Positions 42,779 through 51,599 of a stretch of 64,000 nt of DNA are shown here, piece by piece. Both the position numbers and the translations under genes were made by a program. The stretch spans positions 806,001-870,000 of the forward strand of contig NZ_JACCBB010000001.1 in NCBI RefSeq assembly GCF_013409345.1. The letters are read 5' to 3'. The notes under the pieces are model-generated. The model was not told the DNA's origin, did no database searches, and saw nothing but the letters and a program-made list of their open reading frames with translations. Source of the stretch: Kineococcus aurantiacus (GTDB lineage: Bacteria; Actinomycetota; Actinomycetes; Actinomycetales; Kineococcaceae). How positions within the stretch are numbered: position 1 is the stretch's first letter; each line of letters opens with the position of its first letter.

Positions 42779-43647
42779 ACCCTCACCCGGTCCCGCAGGT
42801 CCTCCAGGACCTTCGGGCCGATGCCCTGCACCTCGCCGAGGTCGTCGACGCTGGTGAACGGGCCGTTCTCCTCGCGCCAGGCGACGATCCGCCCGGCGAG
42901 GACCTCCCCGACGCCGGGCAGGGCGTCGAGGTCGGCGGCCGAGGCGGTGTTCAGGTCGACCGGTCCCACGGCCGCCCCGGCTCCGGCACCGGGGACCGGC
43001 TGGGGGGCGACGGCCTGCCCCGGTTCCGGCACGAGCACCTGCTGGCCGTCGAGGAGGACCTGGGCGAGGTTCACGGCGTCCAGGTCGGCGCCGGGCGCGG
43101 GTCCGCCGGCGGCGGTGAGGGCGTCGGCGACCCGGCTGCCCGCGGCGAGCGTGACGACCCCGGCGGAGGCGACCCGGCCCGCGACGTGGACGACGACCTG
43201 CGCGGGAGGCGCGGTCGGTGCGGGGGGTGAGGTCGGTGCGGGGGGCGGGGTGAGTGCCGCGCTCGCGCTCGTCACGGCGCTCACCGACCGCGCCGGGACC
43301 GGCTCGGCCCGGGGTGCGGCCGGCCGCGGCCAGGTGCGCCAGACCAGCAGGCTGAGGGCGCCGGCCACCAGGAGGGCGACGAGGACGACGCCCACCGCGG
43401 CCCGGGGGCCGACCCGCAGCCGGGCCGAGCGGACGGCCGGCGGGGTGCGGTCGGCGAGCCGGCGGCGCCACTCCGGGCGCTCGTCCCGGTCGGTCCCTCC
43501 CGCGCCCTCGTCCTCGTCCGTGCCCTCGCCCCCGGTCTCCCCCGGCGGGTCGTCGAACCCGTGGACCTCCGGGAACTGCCGGAACTGCCGGGCGGCGAGG
43601 TCCCGGACCGGGGACACCCCGGGGCGGGGGCGGTAGGAGGAGGGCAC
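42775..43647 (-). CDS. comEA: ComEA DNA-binding receptor
   Basis: This 290-aa protein has a cytoplasmic N-terminus of about 75 residues, one membrane helix (about 83-104), a Pro/Ala linker, an SLBB domain (about 150-208) and a C-terminal helix-hairpin-helix pair (DLNTASAADLDALPGVGEVLAGRI, about 229-290) that binds double-stranded DNA outside the membrane. The GTG start follows TAGCGT (43654-43659 on the minus strand) by 6 bp; the TAG of that hexamer is also the stop codon of the TetR gene. Confidence 0.93.
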   Translation of the reverse strand: MPSSYRPRPGVSPVRDLAARQFRQFPEVHGFDDPPGETGGEGTDEDEGAGGTDRDERPEWRRRLADRTPPAVRSARLRVGPRAAVGVVLVALLVAGALSLLVWRTWPRPAAPRAEPVPARSVSAVTSASAALTPPPAPTSPPAPTAPPAQVVVHVAGRVASAGVVTLAAGSRVADALTAAGGPAPGADLDAVNLAQVLLDGQQVLVPEPGQAVAPQPVPGAGAGAAVGPVDLNTASAADLDALPGVGEVLAGRIVAWREENGPFTSVDDLGEVQGIGPKVLEDLRDRVRV

Positions 43648-43656
43648 CGGGGAACG

Positions 43657-44331
43657 CTAGGTCGGTGCGGGCAGGTCCCCCGTGGCGCCGGCGCTGCCCT
43701 GTGGAGGGCGCGGGGGTGTGGACACCGCGGCGAGCTCGGCGTCGACCTGGGCCCGCACCTCGGCGACCATGTCGACGTCGTCGGGGTGCAGCAGCCACTG
43801 CACCTGCAGCCCGTCCATGACGGCGACCAGCCGGCGCGCCGCGGACTCCGGGCGCGGGTGCCCGCAGTCGGCGAAGGCCGCCGCGAGCGCGGCGACGACG
43901 CGCCGGTAGCGCTCGTCGAAGAAGGCGTGCGCGGGGTGGGCCGGTGAGGTCGCCTCGGCCGACAGGACGCTGAAGAGCTCGACGACACCGCGGCGGGAGG
44001 TGTTGCGGTGCACCACCTCCAGCAGGGCCTCCAGCCGCTCGCGCCCCGGGGCGGGCGGCTGGTCGGGGCCCGCCCCGGTCGACGCCGCGCCGATCGACGC
44101 CGCGCCGATCGACGCGGCGTCCTCGACGTCGCGCTGCTCCAGCACCGCCAGCAGCAGCGCCTCCTTGCTGCCGACGTGGTGCAGGAGACCGGCCAGCGAC
44201 AGCCCGCAGCGGGTGGCGAGCTCGCGCAGCGAGGCGGCCCGGTAGCCGGACCCGGCGAACAGGGCCACGGCCTCGCGCAGGATCTGCTCGCGCCGCACCC
44301 GCCCCTTCGCGTACTCGCCCCGGCTGCCCAC
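43657..44331 (-). CDS. TetR-family transcriptional regulator
   Basis: This 224-aa protein has a TetR DNA-binding domain (REQILREAVALFAGSGYRAAS, then LRELATRCGLSLAGLLHHVGSKEALL, residues 14-60). A linker at about 73-88 contains a threefold SIGAA-type repeat encoded by a 15-bp tandem repeat (near 44088-44120). The GTG start follows TAGGTA (44338-44343 on the minus strand) by 6 bp. It is divergent from the GH3 gene and the palindrome ACCTATCAGGT overlaps its -10, so it probably represses itself and the beta-glucosidase. Confidence 0.9.
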   Translation of the reverse strand: MGSRGEYAKGRVRREQILREAVALFAGSGYRAASLRELATRCGLSLAGLLHHVGSKEALLLAVLEQRDVEDAASIGAASIGAASTGAGPDQPPAPGRERLEALLEVVHRNTSRRGVVELFSVLSAEATSPAHPAHAFFDERYRRVVAALAAAFADCGHPRPESAARRLVAVMDGLQVQWLLHPDDVDMVAEVRAQVDAELAAVSTPPRPPQGSAGATGDLPAPT

Positions 44332-44337
44332 CCCGAA

Positions 44338-44371
44338 TACCTATCAGGTGAACGGTGTTGGCGGGTAGCCT
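44338..44371. promoter_or_regulatory. Divergent leaderless promoters and TetR operator
   Basis: TAGGTA on the minus strand (44338-44343) ends 6 bp before the TetR GTG, and TAGCCT on the plus strand (44366-44371) ends 6 bp before the GH3 ATG. The palindrome ACCTATCAGGT (44339-44349) overlaps the TetR -10 and lies where the GH3 -35 would be, a suitable place for TetR control of both genes. Confidence 0.6.
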
Positions 44372-44377
44372 CGCCCC

Positions 44378-46630
44378 ATGACCGACACCGACGTCCCGCG
44401 CTCCCCCGCGCAGCTGCTCGCCGAGCTCACGCTGGAGGAGAAGGCCGCCCTGCTCGACGGCTCCGACTTCTGGCACACCGAGCCCGTCGAACGCCTCGGC
44501 GTCCCGGCCCTGATGCTCACCGACGGCCCGCACGGCCTGCGCAAGCAGGCCGAGGGGGGCGACCACCTCGGCCTGAACGCCTCCGTCCCGGCCACCTGCT
44601 TCCCGCCCGCCGCGGGCCTGGCCTCGTCCTGGGACACCGACCTGCTGCGCCGCGTCGGGCAGGCCCTGGGCCGCGAGGCGCGCGCCGAACGCGTGTCGGT
44701 CCTGCTGGGCCCCGGCGTCAACATGAAGCGCTCCCCCCTGTGCGGGCGCAACTTCGAGTACTTCTCCGAGGACCCCGTCCTGGCCGGTGACCTCGCGGCC
44801 GCCCTCGTCGAGGGCGTCCAGAGCCAGGGCGTCGGGACGTCGCTGAAGCACTTCGCGGCGAACAACCAGGAGACGCAGCGGATGACGGTCTCCGCCGACG
44901 TCGACGAGCGCACCCTGCGCGAGATCTACCTCACCGCCTTCGAGCGCGTCGTCACCAGGGCCCAGCCGTGGACCGTCATGTGCTCCTACAACCGGATCAA
45001 CGGCGTCTACGCCTCCGAGGACCCCTGGCTGCTGACCCGCGTGCTGCGCGAGGAGTGGGGTTTCGAGGGTCTGGTCGTCTCCGACTGGGGCGCGGTCAAC
45101 GTCCGCGAGGACGGCGTGCGCGCCGGCCTGGACCTGGAGATGCCGTCCTCCTCCGGCGCCGGCGCGCGCCGCGTCCTGGAGGCCGTCGCCACCGGGCGGC
45201 TGTCGACCGCCGACGTCGACCGCTCCGTCCTGCGCGTCCTCGAACTCGTCGGGAAGTCGCGCGCCGCGCTGGCCGAACCGGGCGGCTTCGACGTCGAGGC
45301 CCACCACGCCCTGGCCCGCGAGGCCGCGACCCGCAGCGCCGTCCTGCTGAAGAACGAGGGGGGTGTCCTGCCGCTGGCCGCGACCGGCGGCACCGTCGCC
45401 GTCGTCGGCGAGTTCGCCCGCACCCCCCGCTACCAGGGCGCCGGCAGTTCCCAGGTGAACCCCACGAGGGTCGACGACGCGCTCACCGCCCTGCGCGCCC
45501 AGCTCACCGGCCGCGAGGTCACCTTCGCCGCCGGGTACGTCCCGGAGTCCGAGGACACCGACCCCGCGCTCGTCGCCGAGGCCGTGGCGAACGCCGCCGC
45601 GGCCGAGGTCGTCGTCCTGTTCCTCGGCCTGCCCGACTCCTACGAGTCCGAGGGGTACGACCGCGAGCACACGAACCTGCCGCCGGCGCAGACCGCGCTG
45701 CTGGAGCAGGTCGTCGCCGCGAACCCGGACGTCGTCGTCGTGCTGGCCAACGGGTCCGTCGTGAACCTCGAACCCTGGCAGGGTTCCGTGCGGGCCGTGC
45801 TGGAGGGCTGGCTCGGCGGGCAGGCCGGCGGCGGCGCCGTCGCGGACCTGCTGTCCGGGGCCGTGAACCCTTCCGGGAAGCTGGCCGAGACCATCCCCCT
45901 GCGCTACCGCGACAACCCGACCATCGGGAACTTCCCCGGCGAGCACGGTCACGTCCGCTACGGCGAGGGCCTGCTCATCGGCTACCGGTGGTACGACGCG
46001 CACTCCCTGCCCGTCGCCGCCGCCTTCGGGCACGGCCTGTCGTACACCACGTTCGACTACTCCGGGCTGCGCCTGGCGGCCGGCGAGGGCGGCCTCGACG
46101 TCCACGTCACGATCACCAACTCCGGTCCGGTCACCGGCAGCGAGGTCGTCCAGGTGTACGTCGCCGACACCGAGGCGACCGTCTCCCGCCCCGACCAGGA
46201 GCTGAAGGGTTTCGCCCGCGTCACCCTCGAACCCGGCCAGAGCCGCGAGGTCGTCGTCACCCTCGACGAGCGCGCGTTCTCCTTCTGGCACAGCACCGCC
46301 GGCCGGTGGGTCGTCGAGGGCGGCGAGTTCGGCATCCGCGTCGGCGCCTCCTCGCGCGACATCCGGCTGGCCACCACCGTCGAACTGCCCGGCGACGGCG
46401 TCCACGTCCCGCTGGCCGCCGACTCCGAGCTGGGGACCTGGCTGGCCCACCCCGGCGCCGGGGACGTCGTGCGGCGCGCGCTCGACGGGACGCCCTGGCA
46501 CGACATGGTCTTCGACGAGCGCAACGGCGAGATGATGCGCGCGATCCCGCTGCTGCGCCTCACCCGCTTCCCCGAGTTCCCGGTCTCCGAGGACGACCTG
46601 CCCGCCCTGGTCGCCGACGCGAACGCCTGA
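44378..46630 (+). CDS. GH3 beta-glucosidase
   Basis: This 750-aa enzyme has a GH3 N-terminal TIM barrel (DGPHGLR, KHFAANNQE and the nucleophile in VVSDWGAVN near residue 237), a C-terminal alpha/beta sandwich, and a fibronectin-like type III end domain. It has no signal peptide, so it probably hydrolyses imported cello- or laminari-oligosaccharides. No Shine-Dalgarno is visible; TAGCCT lies 6 bp upstream. The neighbouring GH16 glucanase could supply its substrate. Confidence 0.93.
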   Translation: MTDTDVPRSPAQLLAELTLEEKAALLDGSDFWHTEPVERLGVPALMLTDGPHGLRKQAEGGDHLGLNASVPATCFPPAAGLASSWDTDLLRRVGQALGREARAERVSVLLGPGVNMKRSPLCGRNFEYFSEDPVLAGDLAAALVEGVQSQGVGTSLKHFAANNQETQRMTVSADVDERTLREIYLTAFERVVTRAQPWTVMCSYNRINGVYASEDPWLLTRVLREEWGFEGLVVSDWGAVNVREDGVRAGLDLEMPSSSGAGARRVLEAVATGRLSTADVDRSVLRVLELVGKSRAALAEPGGFDVEAHHALAREAATRSAVLLKNEGGVLPLAATGGTVAVVGEFARTPRYQGAGSSQVNPTRVDDALTALRAQLTGREVTFAAGYVPESEDTDPALVAEAVANAAAAEVVVLFLGLPDSYESEGYDREHTNLPPAQTALLEQVVAANPDVVVVLANGSVVNLEPWQGSVRAVLEGWLGGQAGGGAVADLLSGAVNPSGKLAETIPLRYRDNPTIGNFPGEHGHVRYGEGLLIGYRWYDAHSLPVAAAFGHGLSYTTFDYSGLRLAAGEGGLDVHVTITNSGPVTGSEVVQVYVADTEATVSRPDQELKGFARVTLEPGQSREVVVTLDERAFSFWHSTAGRWVVEGGEFGIRVGASSRDIRLATTVELPGDGVHVPLAADSELGTWLAHPGAGDVVRRALDGTPWHDMVFDERNGEMMRAIPLLRLTRFPEFPVSEDDLPALVADANA

Positions 46631-46639
46631 GGTGCGGCG

Positions 46640-46669
46640 GCCCAGGCGGGACCGGCGTCCCGCCCGGGC
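46640..46669. terminator. Bidirectional hairpin terminator
   Basis: GCCCAGGCGGGA (46640-46651) pairs with TCCCGCCCGGGC (46658-46669) with one mismatch around a 6-nt loop, between the convergent stops of the GH3 gene and the DUF2690-like gene. Confidence 0.7.
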
Positions 46670-46675
46670 ACCTGC

Positions 46676-47140
46676 TCAGTACCAGCCGGTGCAGGTGACC
46701 TGCGAGTAGTCGCGCAGCTTGAAGCAGGCCCGCATGAGGTACCCGGCGTCGTCGATGGCGCTCGTCCAGTCCTGGCCCCCGTTGACCAGGTAGCCACCGG
46801 GCCGGTTCACCTGGCACATCTGCCCGTCGGTCGTCGTCCCCGACCTCCGGTCGGTCCAGAGGTGGTACGCCTTGGCGGTCGTCCCGGCCGGTGCCGTCTT
46901 GGTCACCCTGCCCCACGCGAACCGGGTGCTCGGGGAGTACCTCAGTTCCACCCGGAAGCTCTGACCGCCGACCGCCACGGACTGCGAGGCGGGGGTGGTG
47001 GCGGTCCCGAGGGTCGAGGGGTTCCGCGAGGACGGGCACGTCAGCGACGCGGCCTGGGCCCCGCCGGCACCGGCGGTCAGCAGGCCGACCACCAGGGGGA
47101 CGGCAGCCAGGGCGGACAGGGAGCGGTGGGAGATCTTCAT
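46676..47140 (-). CDS. Secreted DUF2690-like protein
   Basis: This 154-aa protein has a Sec signal peptide (MKISHRSLSALAAVPLVVGL, cleavage near AQA-A at about 31), then a DUF2690-type domain with ELRYSPSTRFAWGRVT and four Cys that could form two disulfides. Function unknown. GGAAGGAAGAACG precedes the ATG. It lies 31 bp downstream of the secreted GH16 gene on the same strand and may be cotranscribed at low level or from its own start. Confidence 0.8.
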   Translation of the reverse strand: MKISHRSLSALAAVPLVVGLLTAGAGGAQAASLTCPSSRNPSTLGTATTPASQSVAVGGQSFRVELRYSPSTRFAWGRVTKTAPAGTTAKAYHLWTDRRSGTTTDGQMCQVNRPGGYLVNGGQDWTSAIDDAGYLMRACFKLRDYSQVTCTGWY

Positions 47141-47171
47141 CGTTCTTCCTTCCGGTGAGCGGTCGATTTCC

Positions 47172-48632
47172 TCAGGCCTGGGCGTACTGGACGACCCAGT
47201 CGATCTGGATGTGCCCCGCCGTCGTGGGCTTCTCGCCGTAGGCGGTCTCGGACTGCAGGACCCAGTGCATGGGGCCGGTGGGCACCTGCCGGGTGGCCGT
47301 CCCCACGAGCCGGCCGTCGAGGAGGAACTTCACCTGCCCCGCGGTCCACTCCGTCGTCGCCGTGTGCCAGCCCGGGCTGAAGGCGACGCCGGAGTGGAAC
47401 TCGTCCTGACCGCCCGCCGGGTTCGCGTAGTGCAGGAACCCCTTGACCTCGCCGTCGAGTTCACCCTCGGGCCAGTCGATCTCGCCCTTGTCCGGCCACT
47501 CGCGGGTGGCCGGGTCGCCGTCGTCCAGCGGCCACAGCAGCCAGGCGCTGGACCACCCGGCCATCCCCGGGTCCACCTTGAAGCGCACCGAGTACCGCCC
47601 GAACACCTGGTCGGCGTTCCTGCCGCCCACCTTCGGGATCAGCGCCGCCGACTGCGGGACACCGTTCTCGCTGTGCAGGTAGTAGTCACCGACGCCACCC
47701 TTGGCGGAGAACACCTTCGAGGTCTTCCAGACACCCTGCTTCCCGGTGTCGGGGGTTCCCCAGTCGTAGGGCTCGAAGCGCCCCGAGTACGCGCCCGGCC
47801 ACCCGCCCAGGGGCAGGTCGGCGGTGAAGTCCTCGGCGAAGACCTGCTTCCAGCCGGTCAGGCCCCCCACGGGCATCGCCTGCCCGGACGGCGACGGGCT
47901 CGGGACGACGGCCTTGACCGCGGCGGGCGTCCCGGTGCCCAGCGACGTGATCGCCGCGACCGTGAAGGTGTACGTCCGGCCCGCGACGAGGTTCCCGAAG
48001 ACCTGCTGCCGCGCCGTGGCCGCCACCGTCGTGCTCCACGCCCCCGCCCCCGTGCTGTCGGTCCCGTCGCGGGCGACCCGGTACCCCGTCACGGCGGCGC
48101 CGCCGGAGGCCTTCGGCGGCGCCCAGGCCAGCGTCGCGGTGCCGCCGCTCGCCGCGGGGGTCACCGTCACGGAGGTGGGTGCGGTCGCGAGCGCCGTCGT
48201 GGAGGTCATCGTCACCGCGACCGTGGTGGTCGTGCCGGCCCCGGCGGAGTTCACGGCCCGCACGGACAGCCGGTAGGTGGCGCCGGGGACGAGCTGCCCG
48301 AAGGTCGCCGATCGCGCGGTGGCGGCGACCGTGCCGCTCCAGGCGCCGTACCCGGTGGAGTCCCGGCCGTCGCGGGACACGACGTACCCGGTGACTGCGG
48401 CACCCCCGGTGCTGGTCGGTGCGCCCCAGGACAGCGTCGCCGACGTCCCGGAGGTCGTCACCCGCACCGAGGTGGGCGCGGACGGGGCGGCGACGGCGCT
48501 GAAGGCCGGCGGTGGCGGCCCGGCGGCGACCGTGACGGGCGCCAGGGCCGCGACGAGGGCGAGCGTGAGCCGCGGCAGGCCGCGGCGGTGGCGACGGTGC
48601 TGCGGACCGCCGGGGCGGGGTCGTGCGCGCAT
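47172..48632 (-). CDS. Secreted GH16 endo-beta-glucanase with two FN3 domains
   Basis: This 486-aa protein has a signal sequence (Arg-rich start, hydrophobic core about 22-38), two fibronectin type III domains (about 50-145 and 150-247) and a C-terminal GH16 domain (about 262-486) with the catalytic motif GEIDWPEGE (ExDxxE). It should cleave beta-1,3 or mixed-link glucans outside the cell. It is oriented so that the DUF2690-like gene follows it. The upstream region holds its promoter, not clearly visible. Confidence 0.92.
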   Translation of the reverse strand: MRARPRPGGPQHRRHRRGLPRLTLALVAALAPVTVAAGPPPPAFSAVAAPSAPTSVRVTTSGTSATLSWGAPTSTGGAAVTGYVVSRDGRDSTGYGAWSGTVAATARSATFGQLVPGATYRLSVRAVNSAGAGTTTTVAVTMTSTTALATAPTSVTVTPAASGGTATLAWAPPKASGGAAVTGYRVARDGTDSTGAGAWSTTVAATARQQVFGNLVAGRTYTFTVAAITSLGTGTPAAVKAVVPSPSPSGQAMPVGGLTGWKQVFAEDFTADLPLGGWPGAYSGRFEPYDWGTPDTGKQGVWKTSKVFSAKGGVGDYYLHSENGVPQSAALIPKVGGRNADQVFGRYSVRFKVDPGMAGWSSAWLLWPLDDGDPATREWPDKGEIDWPEGELDGEVKGFLHYANPAGGQDEFHSGVAFSPGWHTATTEWTAGQVKFLLDGRLVGTATRQVPTGPMHWVLQSETAYGEKPTTAGHIQIDWVVQYAQA

Positions 48633-48759
48633 GGAGTCCTCCACGGACCGGTGGGGTGGCCACGACGGGAACCGGCGCAGGTGACCCCCCTCGTGACCAC
48701 CTGCACCGGGTGACCGGCGCGCTCATCCAAACGGGTGACGGCCCGGGCCCTCACCGGCA

Positions 48760-48778
48760 GCCCTGCCCTTGACAGGGC
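48760..48778 (-). terminator. Candidate terminator after the kinase gene
   Basis: GCCCTG and CAGGGC pair around a 7-nt loop immediately downstream of the kinase stop. The stem is short and there is no T-tract. Confidence 0.4.
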
Positions 48779-48784
48779 CGGAGT

Positions 48785-50191
48785 TCAGAGCACCTCGAAC
48801 GGCCCGGAGTCCACGACGAACGTGCTGAGCGGCTCGACGTCGGCCGGCAGGGTCCGCCACCCGTCGGCGGAGTTCTCCGCCAGCCACGCCGCGGCCTCCT
48901 GCTGCCGCTGGGGGCTCAGCCGGGCCAGGGCCACGTCGAAGACGATGCCCTGCGCCGCGTCGTAGGAGCTCAGCTGGAGCGGGTCGGTCTGGAAGCAGCC
49001 GTCCCCGTCGGGTCGCACCACGCCCAGCGGGTACCACGTCAGGCTCCCGGGGCGGCCGTCGCGGCCGACGGGCAGGCGCCGGGGGAAGGAGACGATCCAC
49101 AGCGGGCCCGGGGTCGATCCGGCCAGCTCCGGCGCGACCCGGCCCGACACCTCCAGGGAGATGTGGCCGTGGACGGTGTAGCCGAGGTGGCTGACCTCCG
49201 CCAGACCGGGCCCGCGGCCGGGGACCACCGCGTCGACCGTCGTCGCGACCGGGCACCCCGCCGGGGACGCGGTGGGGTCGGTGGCCGTCGTGGGCGCGGC
49301 CGCGCTGCCCCCCAGCACGAGGCAGACGGCGAGGGCGGCTCCCAGCCCGCTCAGCCGGGCCTCGCGCCGCACCCGGCTCACCGTCCCGGCGGGCGCGGTG
49401 GGGACGGGAGCAGCGGTGACGGCGGCGGGGGCCGGGACGTGCCCCGCCGCAGCCGCCACGAGCCGGCGGTGCAGGTCCTGGGCGTCGGCGGGCCGGTCGG
49501 CCGGGTGCACCGAGGCGGCCCGGGTCAGGACCTGTTCGACCGCCGGGGGCAGGCCGCCGGGATCGGCGAGGCGGTCGTGCACCAGGAGCAGGGTCAGCGC
49601 GGCCGAGTACACGTCGCTGCGCGGTCCGGGCATGATGCCGGGGCGTCCCAGCTCGGGGGCGAGGTAGTACGGCGTGCCCGCCGGCGGGTTGCGGGTCGTG
49701 CCGTCGACGGGCATCACCAGCCCGAGGTCGGTCAGCGACCAGCGGCCCGCCCGCAGCAGGACGTTGGCGGGTTTCACGTCGCGGTGGACGTGCCCGACGG
49801 CGTGGACGGCCCCCAGTCCGGACAGCAGGTCCGCGACGAGGACGTGCCACTGCGCCGCCGTCGGGCGGTGGGCGGTCAGCCAGTCCTGCAGCGACGTCTC
49901 GTGCAGCTCGGTCGTGATCCAGGGTCGTTCCCCGGGCCCGGGCCGGGCGTGCCCGACGAGCCGGACCACGTGCGGGTGCCCGGACAGGGCGGTGTGCAGG
50001 GCGCACTCGGCCTCGAAGCGCCGGTGGTCCTGCTCGCCGAGCGGCTCGTGCCACACCTTCCAGGCCAGCAGCGCGCCGGACGCGGTGTCCCGCACGCGGT
50101 GGACGGTGCCCACCCCTCCGGTGCCCAGGACCCCCAGGACCTCGAGGTCGGGGTGCGCGGCCAGCGGGGCCGCGGCGCCGGACGCGCTCAC
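48785..50191 (-). CDS. Membrane Ser/Thr protein kinase
   Basis: This 468-aa protein has an N-terminal kinase domain (about 15-240) with Gly loop LGTGGVGTV, Lys in LLAWKVW, catalytic loop HRDVKPANVLL and DLG in place of DFG. A membrane helix follows (about 280-302), then an extracytoplasmic domain of about 165 residues with two Cys (SPAGCP and DGCF) and no PASTA repeats. It likely senses an external cue and phosphorylates the FHA protein encoded just upstream, with which it overlaps by 4 bp. Confidence 0.9.
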   Translation of the reverse strand: MSASGAAAPLAAHPDLEVLGVLGTGGVGTVHRVRDTASGALLAWKVWHEPLGEQDHRRFEAECALHTALSGHPHVVRLVGHARPGPGERPWITTELHETSLQDWLTAHRPTAAQWHVLVADLLSGLGAVHAVGHVHRDVKPANVLLRAGRWSLTDLGLVMPVDGTTRNPPAGTPYYLAPELGRPGIMPGPRSDVYSAALTLLLVHDRLADPGGLPPAVEQVLTRAASVHPADRPADAQDLHRRLVAAAAGHVPAPAAVTAAPVPTAPAGTVSRVRREARLSGLGAALAVCLVLGGSAAAPTTATDPTASPAGCPVATTVDAVVPGRGPGLAEVSHLGYTVHGHISLEVSGRVAPELAGSTPGPLWIVSFPRRLPVGRDGRPGSLTWYPLGVVRPDGDGCFQTDPLQLSSYDAAQGIVFDVALARLSPQRQQEAAAWLAENSADGWRTLPADVEPLSTFVVDSGPFEVL

Positions 50192-50988
50192 GGGCGGACC
50201 GTCCCGCCCGCGGACGGCAGCAGGCGCAGGTCGCCGGCGTCGATGCGGTGGTGGCCGACGAGGACGTGCGCCAGGTCGTGGTAGACCGGCAGCCTCAGGG
50301 TCCGGCAGTCACCGGGTGGGCGTTCGCCGGGGCCGGGGTGGGCGGCGGTGTAGCCGGCGCACAGCTCGTCGACCAGCCGCCGGGCCGTGCGCGCGCTGCG
50401 CAGCCGCAGCGTCGCGGCCACCTCGCTGTAGGAGGCCGGGAACCGTTCCCCGCGCAGCAGGGGCGCGCACACGGCCACCGCGACCAGCCGCAGGTGGTCC
50501 GGGACGGCGGGGACCTCGAACCGGGTGGGCGCGCCCGGGGAGGCCGCCGGCCGGACCGGGTCGGGCCGGGGGTGCGGTTCCTGACGCACCAGCAGTTCGC
50601 AGCCGTCGGGGCCCACGACGGTGCACACCGGTCCGGGCAGCGAGCGGGCCGGGCCCCGGTCGGCCTCCGAGCGGCGCGGCGGCAGGTCCGGTTCGGGCGG
50701 CCGGCCGGGCACCTGCACGCGCAGCGAGTGGCTCACGGCGAGGTTGCGCAGCCACAGCTCCCCGTCCATGCGGAAGACCACCCCGGCCACCCGGGCCAGG
50801 TCCGAGCCGTTGAGGGCGGACCACACGACGATGTCGCAGCGTTCGTCGTCGCGGCCGAAGGTGCGCCGGCAGCCCTCGACGGGGAAGTCGTAGACCTCGT
50901 CCTGCTCCCCCGTGTAGACGACGGTCAGCGACGGGCCGGGAGCCCGCCCGTCCGCCACCGGGTCCGTGGCCTCGCGCTCGCGTCGCAC
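50188..50988 (-). CDS. FHA domain protein coupled to a Ser/Thr kinase
   Basis: This 266-aa protein has an N-terminal FHA phosphothreonine-binding domain (about 20-95; CRRTFGRDDERCDIVV and AVSHSLRVQV match the GR and SxxH/N motifs) and a C-terminal helical region with an AATLRLRSARTARRLVDEL helix-turn-helix-like part. It starts with GTG. It should bind the autophosphorylated kinase encoded next and may regulate transcription, as in EmbR-like proteins; the DNA-binding part is inferred. Confidence 0.8.
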   Translation of the reverse strand: MRREREATDPVADGRAPGPSLTVVYTGEQDEVYDFPVEGCRRTFGRDDERCDIVVWSALNGSDLARVAGVVFRMDGELWLRNLAVSHSLRVQVPGRPPEPDLPPRRSEADRGPARSLPGPVCTVVGPDGCELLVRQEPHPRPDPVRPAASPGAPTRFEVPAVPDHLRLVAVAVCAPLLRGERFPASYSEVAATLRLRSARTARRLVDELCAGYTAAHPGPGERPPGDCRTLRLPVYHDLAHVLVGHHRIDAGDLRLLPSAGGTVRP

Positions 50989-51064
50989 AGGCTGGTTCTA
51001 GCGCCTCCGGTGCCCGCGCGCAGCCGGTCGTGGAACGTGCGACGACCTCGCGGTCGCGCCGGCG

Positions 51065-51589
51065 TCACAGCTGCAGGACCGTCACGACGTGCGGGCGCCC
51101 CTCCGCCTCGGCGCGCCAGCCCTCGACCATGCCGAGCTTGCGGGTGACGGCCAGGCTCGCCGCGTTGTCCGGGTCGACGATCGAGATGAGCCGCGGCAGG
51201 CCCAGCGCCCGGGCGCGCCCGACCCACGCGCGGGCCGCCTCGGTCGCGTACCCCCGGCCCCAGGCGTGCCGGGCCAGCCGCCAGCCGATCTCGACGTCCT
51301 CGGGGTACCAGCGCATGCGGTGCAGGCCGGTGAAGCCCAGGAACGCCCCGTCCTCCCGGCGTTGCACCGCCGAGAGGCCGAACGGCTCCCCGTCCACCGA
51401 CAGCTCCTCGAACCGGCTGTCGGCGTAGTGCGCCAGCCGGTCCGAGGCCTCCCGGTCCAGGACGGAGGGGAAGAACCGCATGACCTCCGGGTCGGCGTTG
51501 AGCGCCGCGAAGGGTTCGCGGTCGGCCGCCGTCCACCGCCGCAGCAGCAGCCGCGGGGTGGACAGCTCGACCTCCGCCACCGGGTTCAC
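51065..51589 (-). CDS. GNAT-family N-acetyltransferase (RimJ-like)
   Basis: This 174-aa protein begins ELSTPRLLLRRWTAADREPF, a RimJ/RimL-type GNAT opening, and has the acetyl-CoA loop HAWGRGYATEAA near residue 108 and NAASLAVTRKLGM near 145. It probably acetylates an amino terminus or a small amine. GTG start, 10 bp after the leuS stop, so it is cotranscribed with leuS. Confidence 0.9.
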   Translation of the reverse strand: MNPVAEVELSTPRLLLRRWTAADREPFAALNADPEVMRFFPSVLDREASDRLAHYADSRFEELSVDGEPFGLSAVQRREDGAFLGFTGLHRMRWYPEDVEIGWRLARHAWGRGYATEAARAWVGRARALGLPRLISIVDPDNAASLAVTRKLGMVEGWRAEAEGRPHVVTVLQL

Positions 51590-51599
51590 GCCGGGCCCC

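Noticed and set aside
40376-46501. A single minus-strand frame open for over 2000 codons across comEC, comEA, TetR and GH3
   Set aside because: High GC makes stop codons rare. The part beyond 42778 is antisense to GH3 or in another frame of comEA and TetR, with no domain signal.
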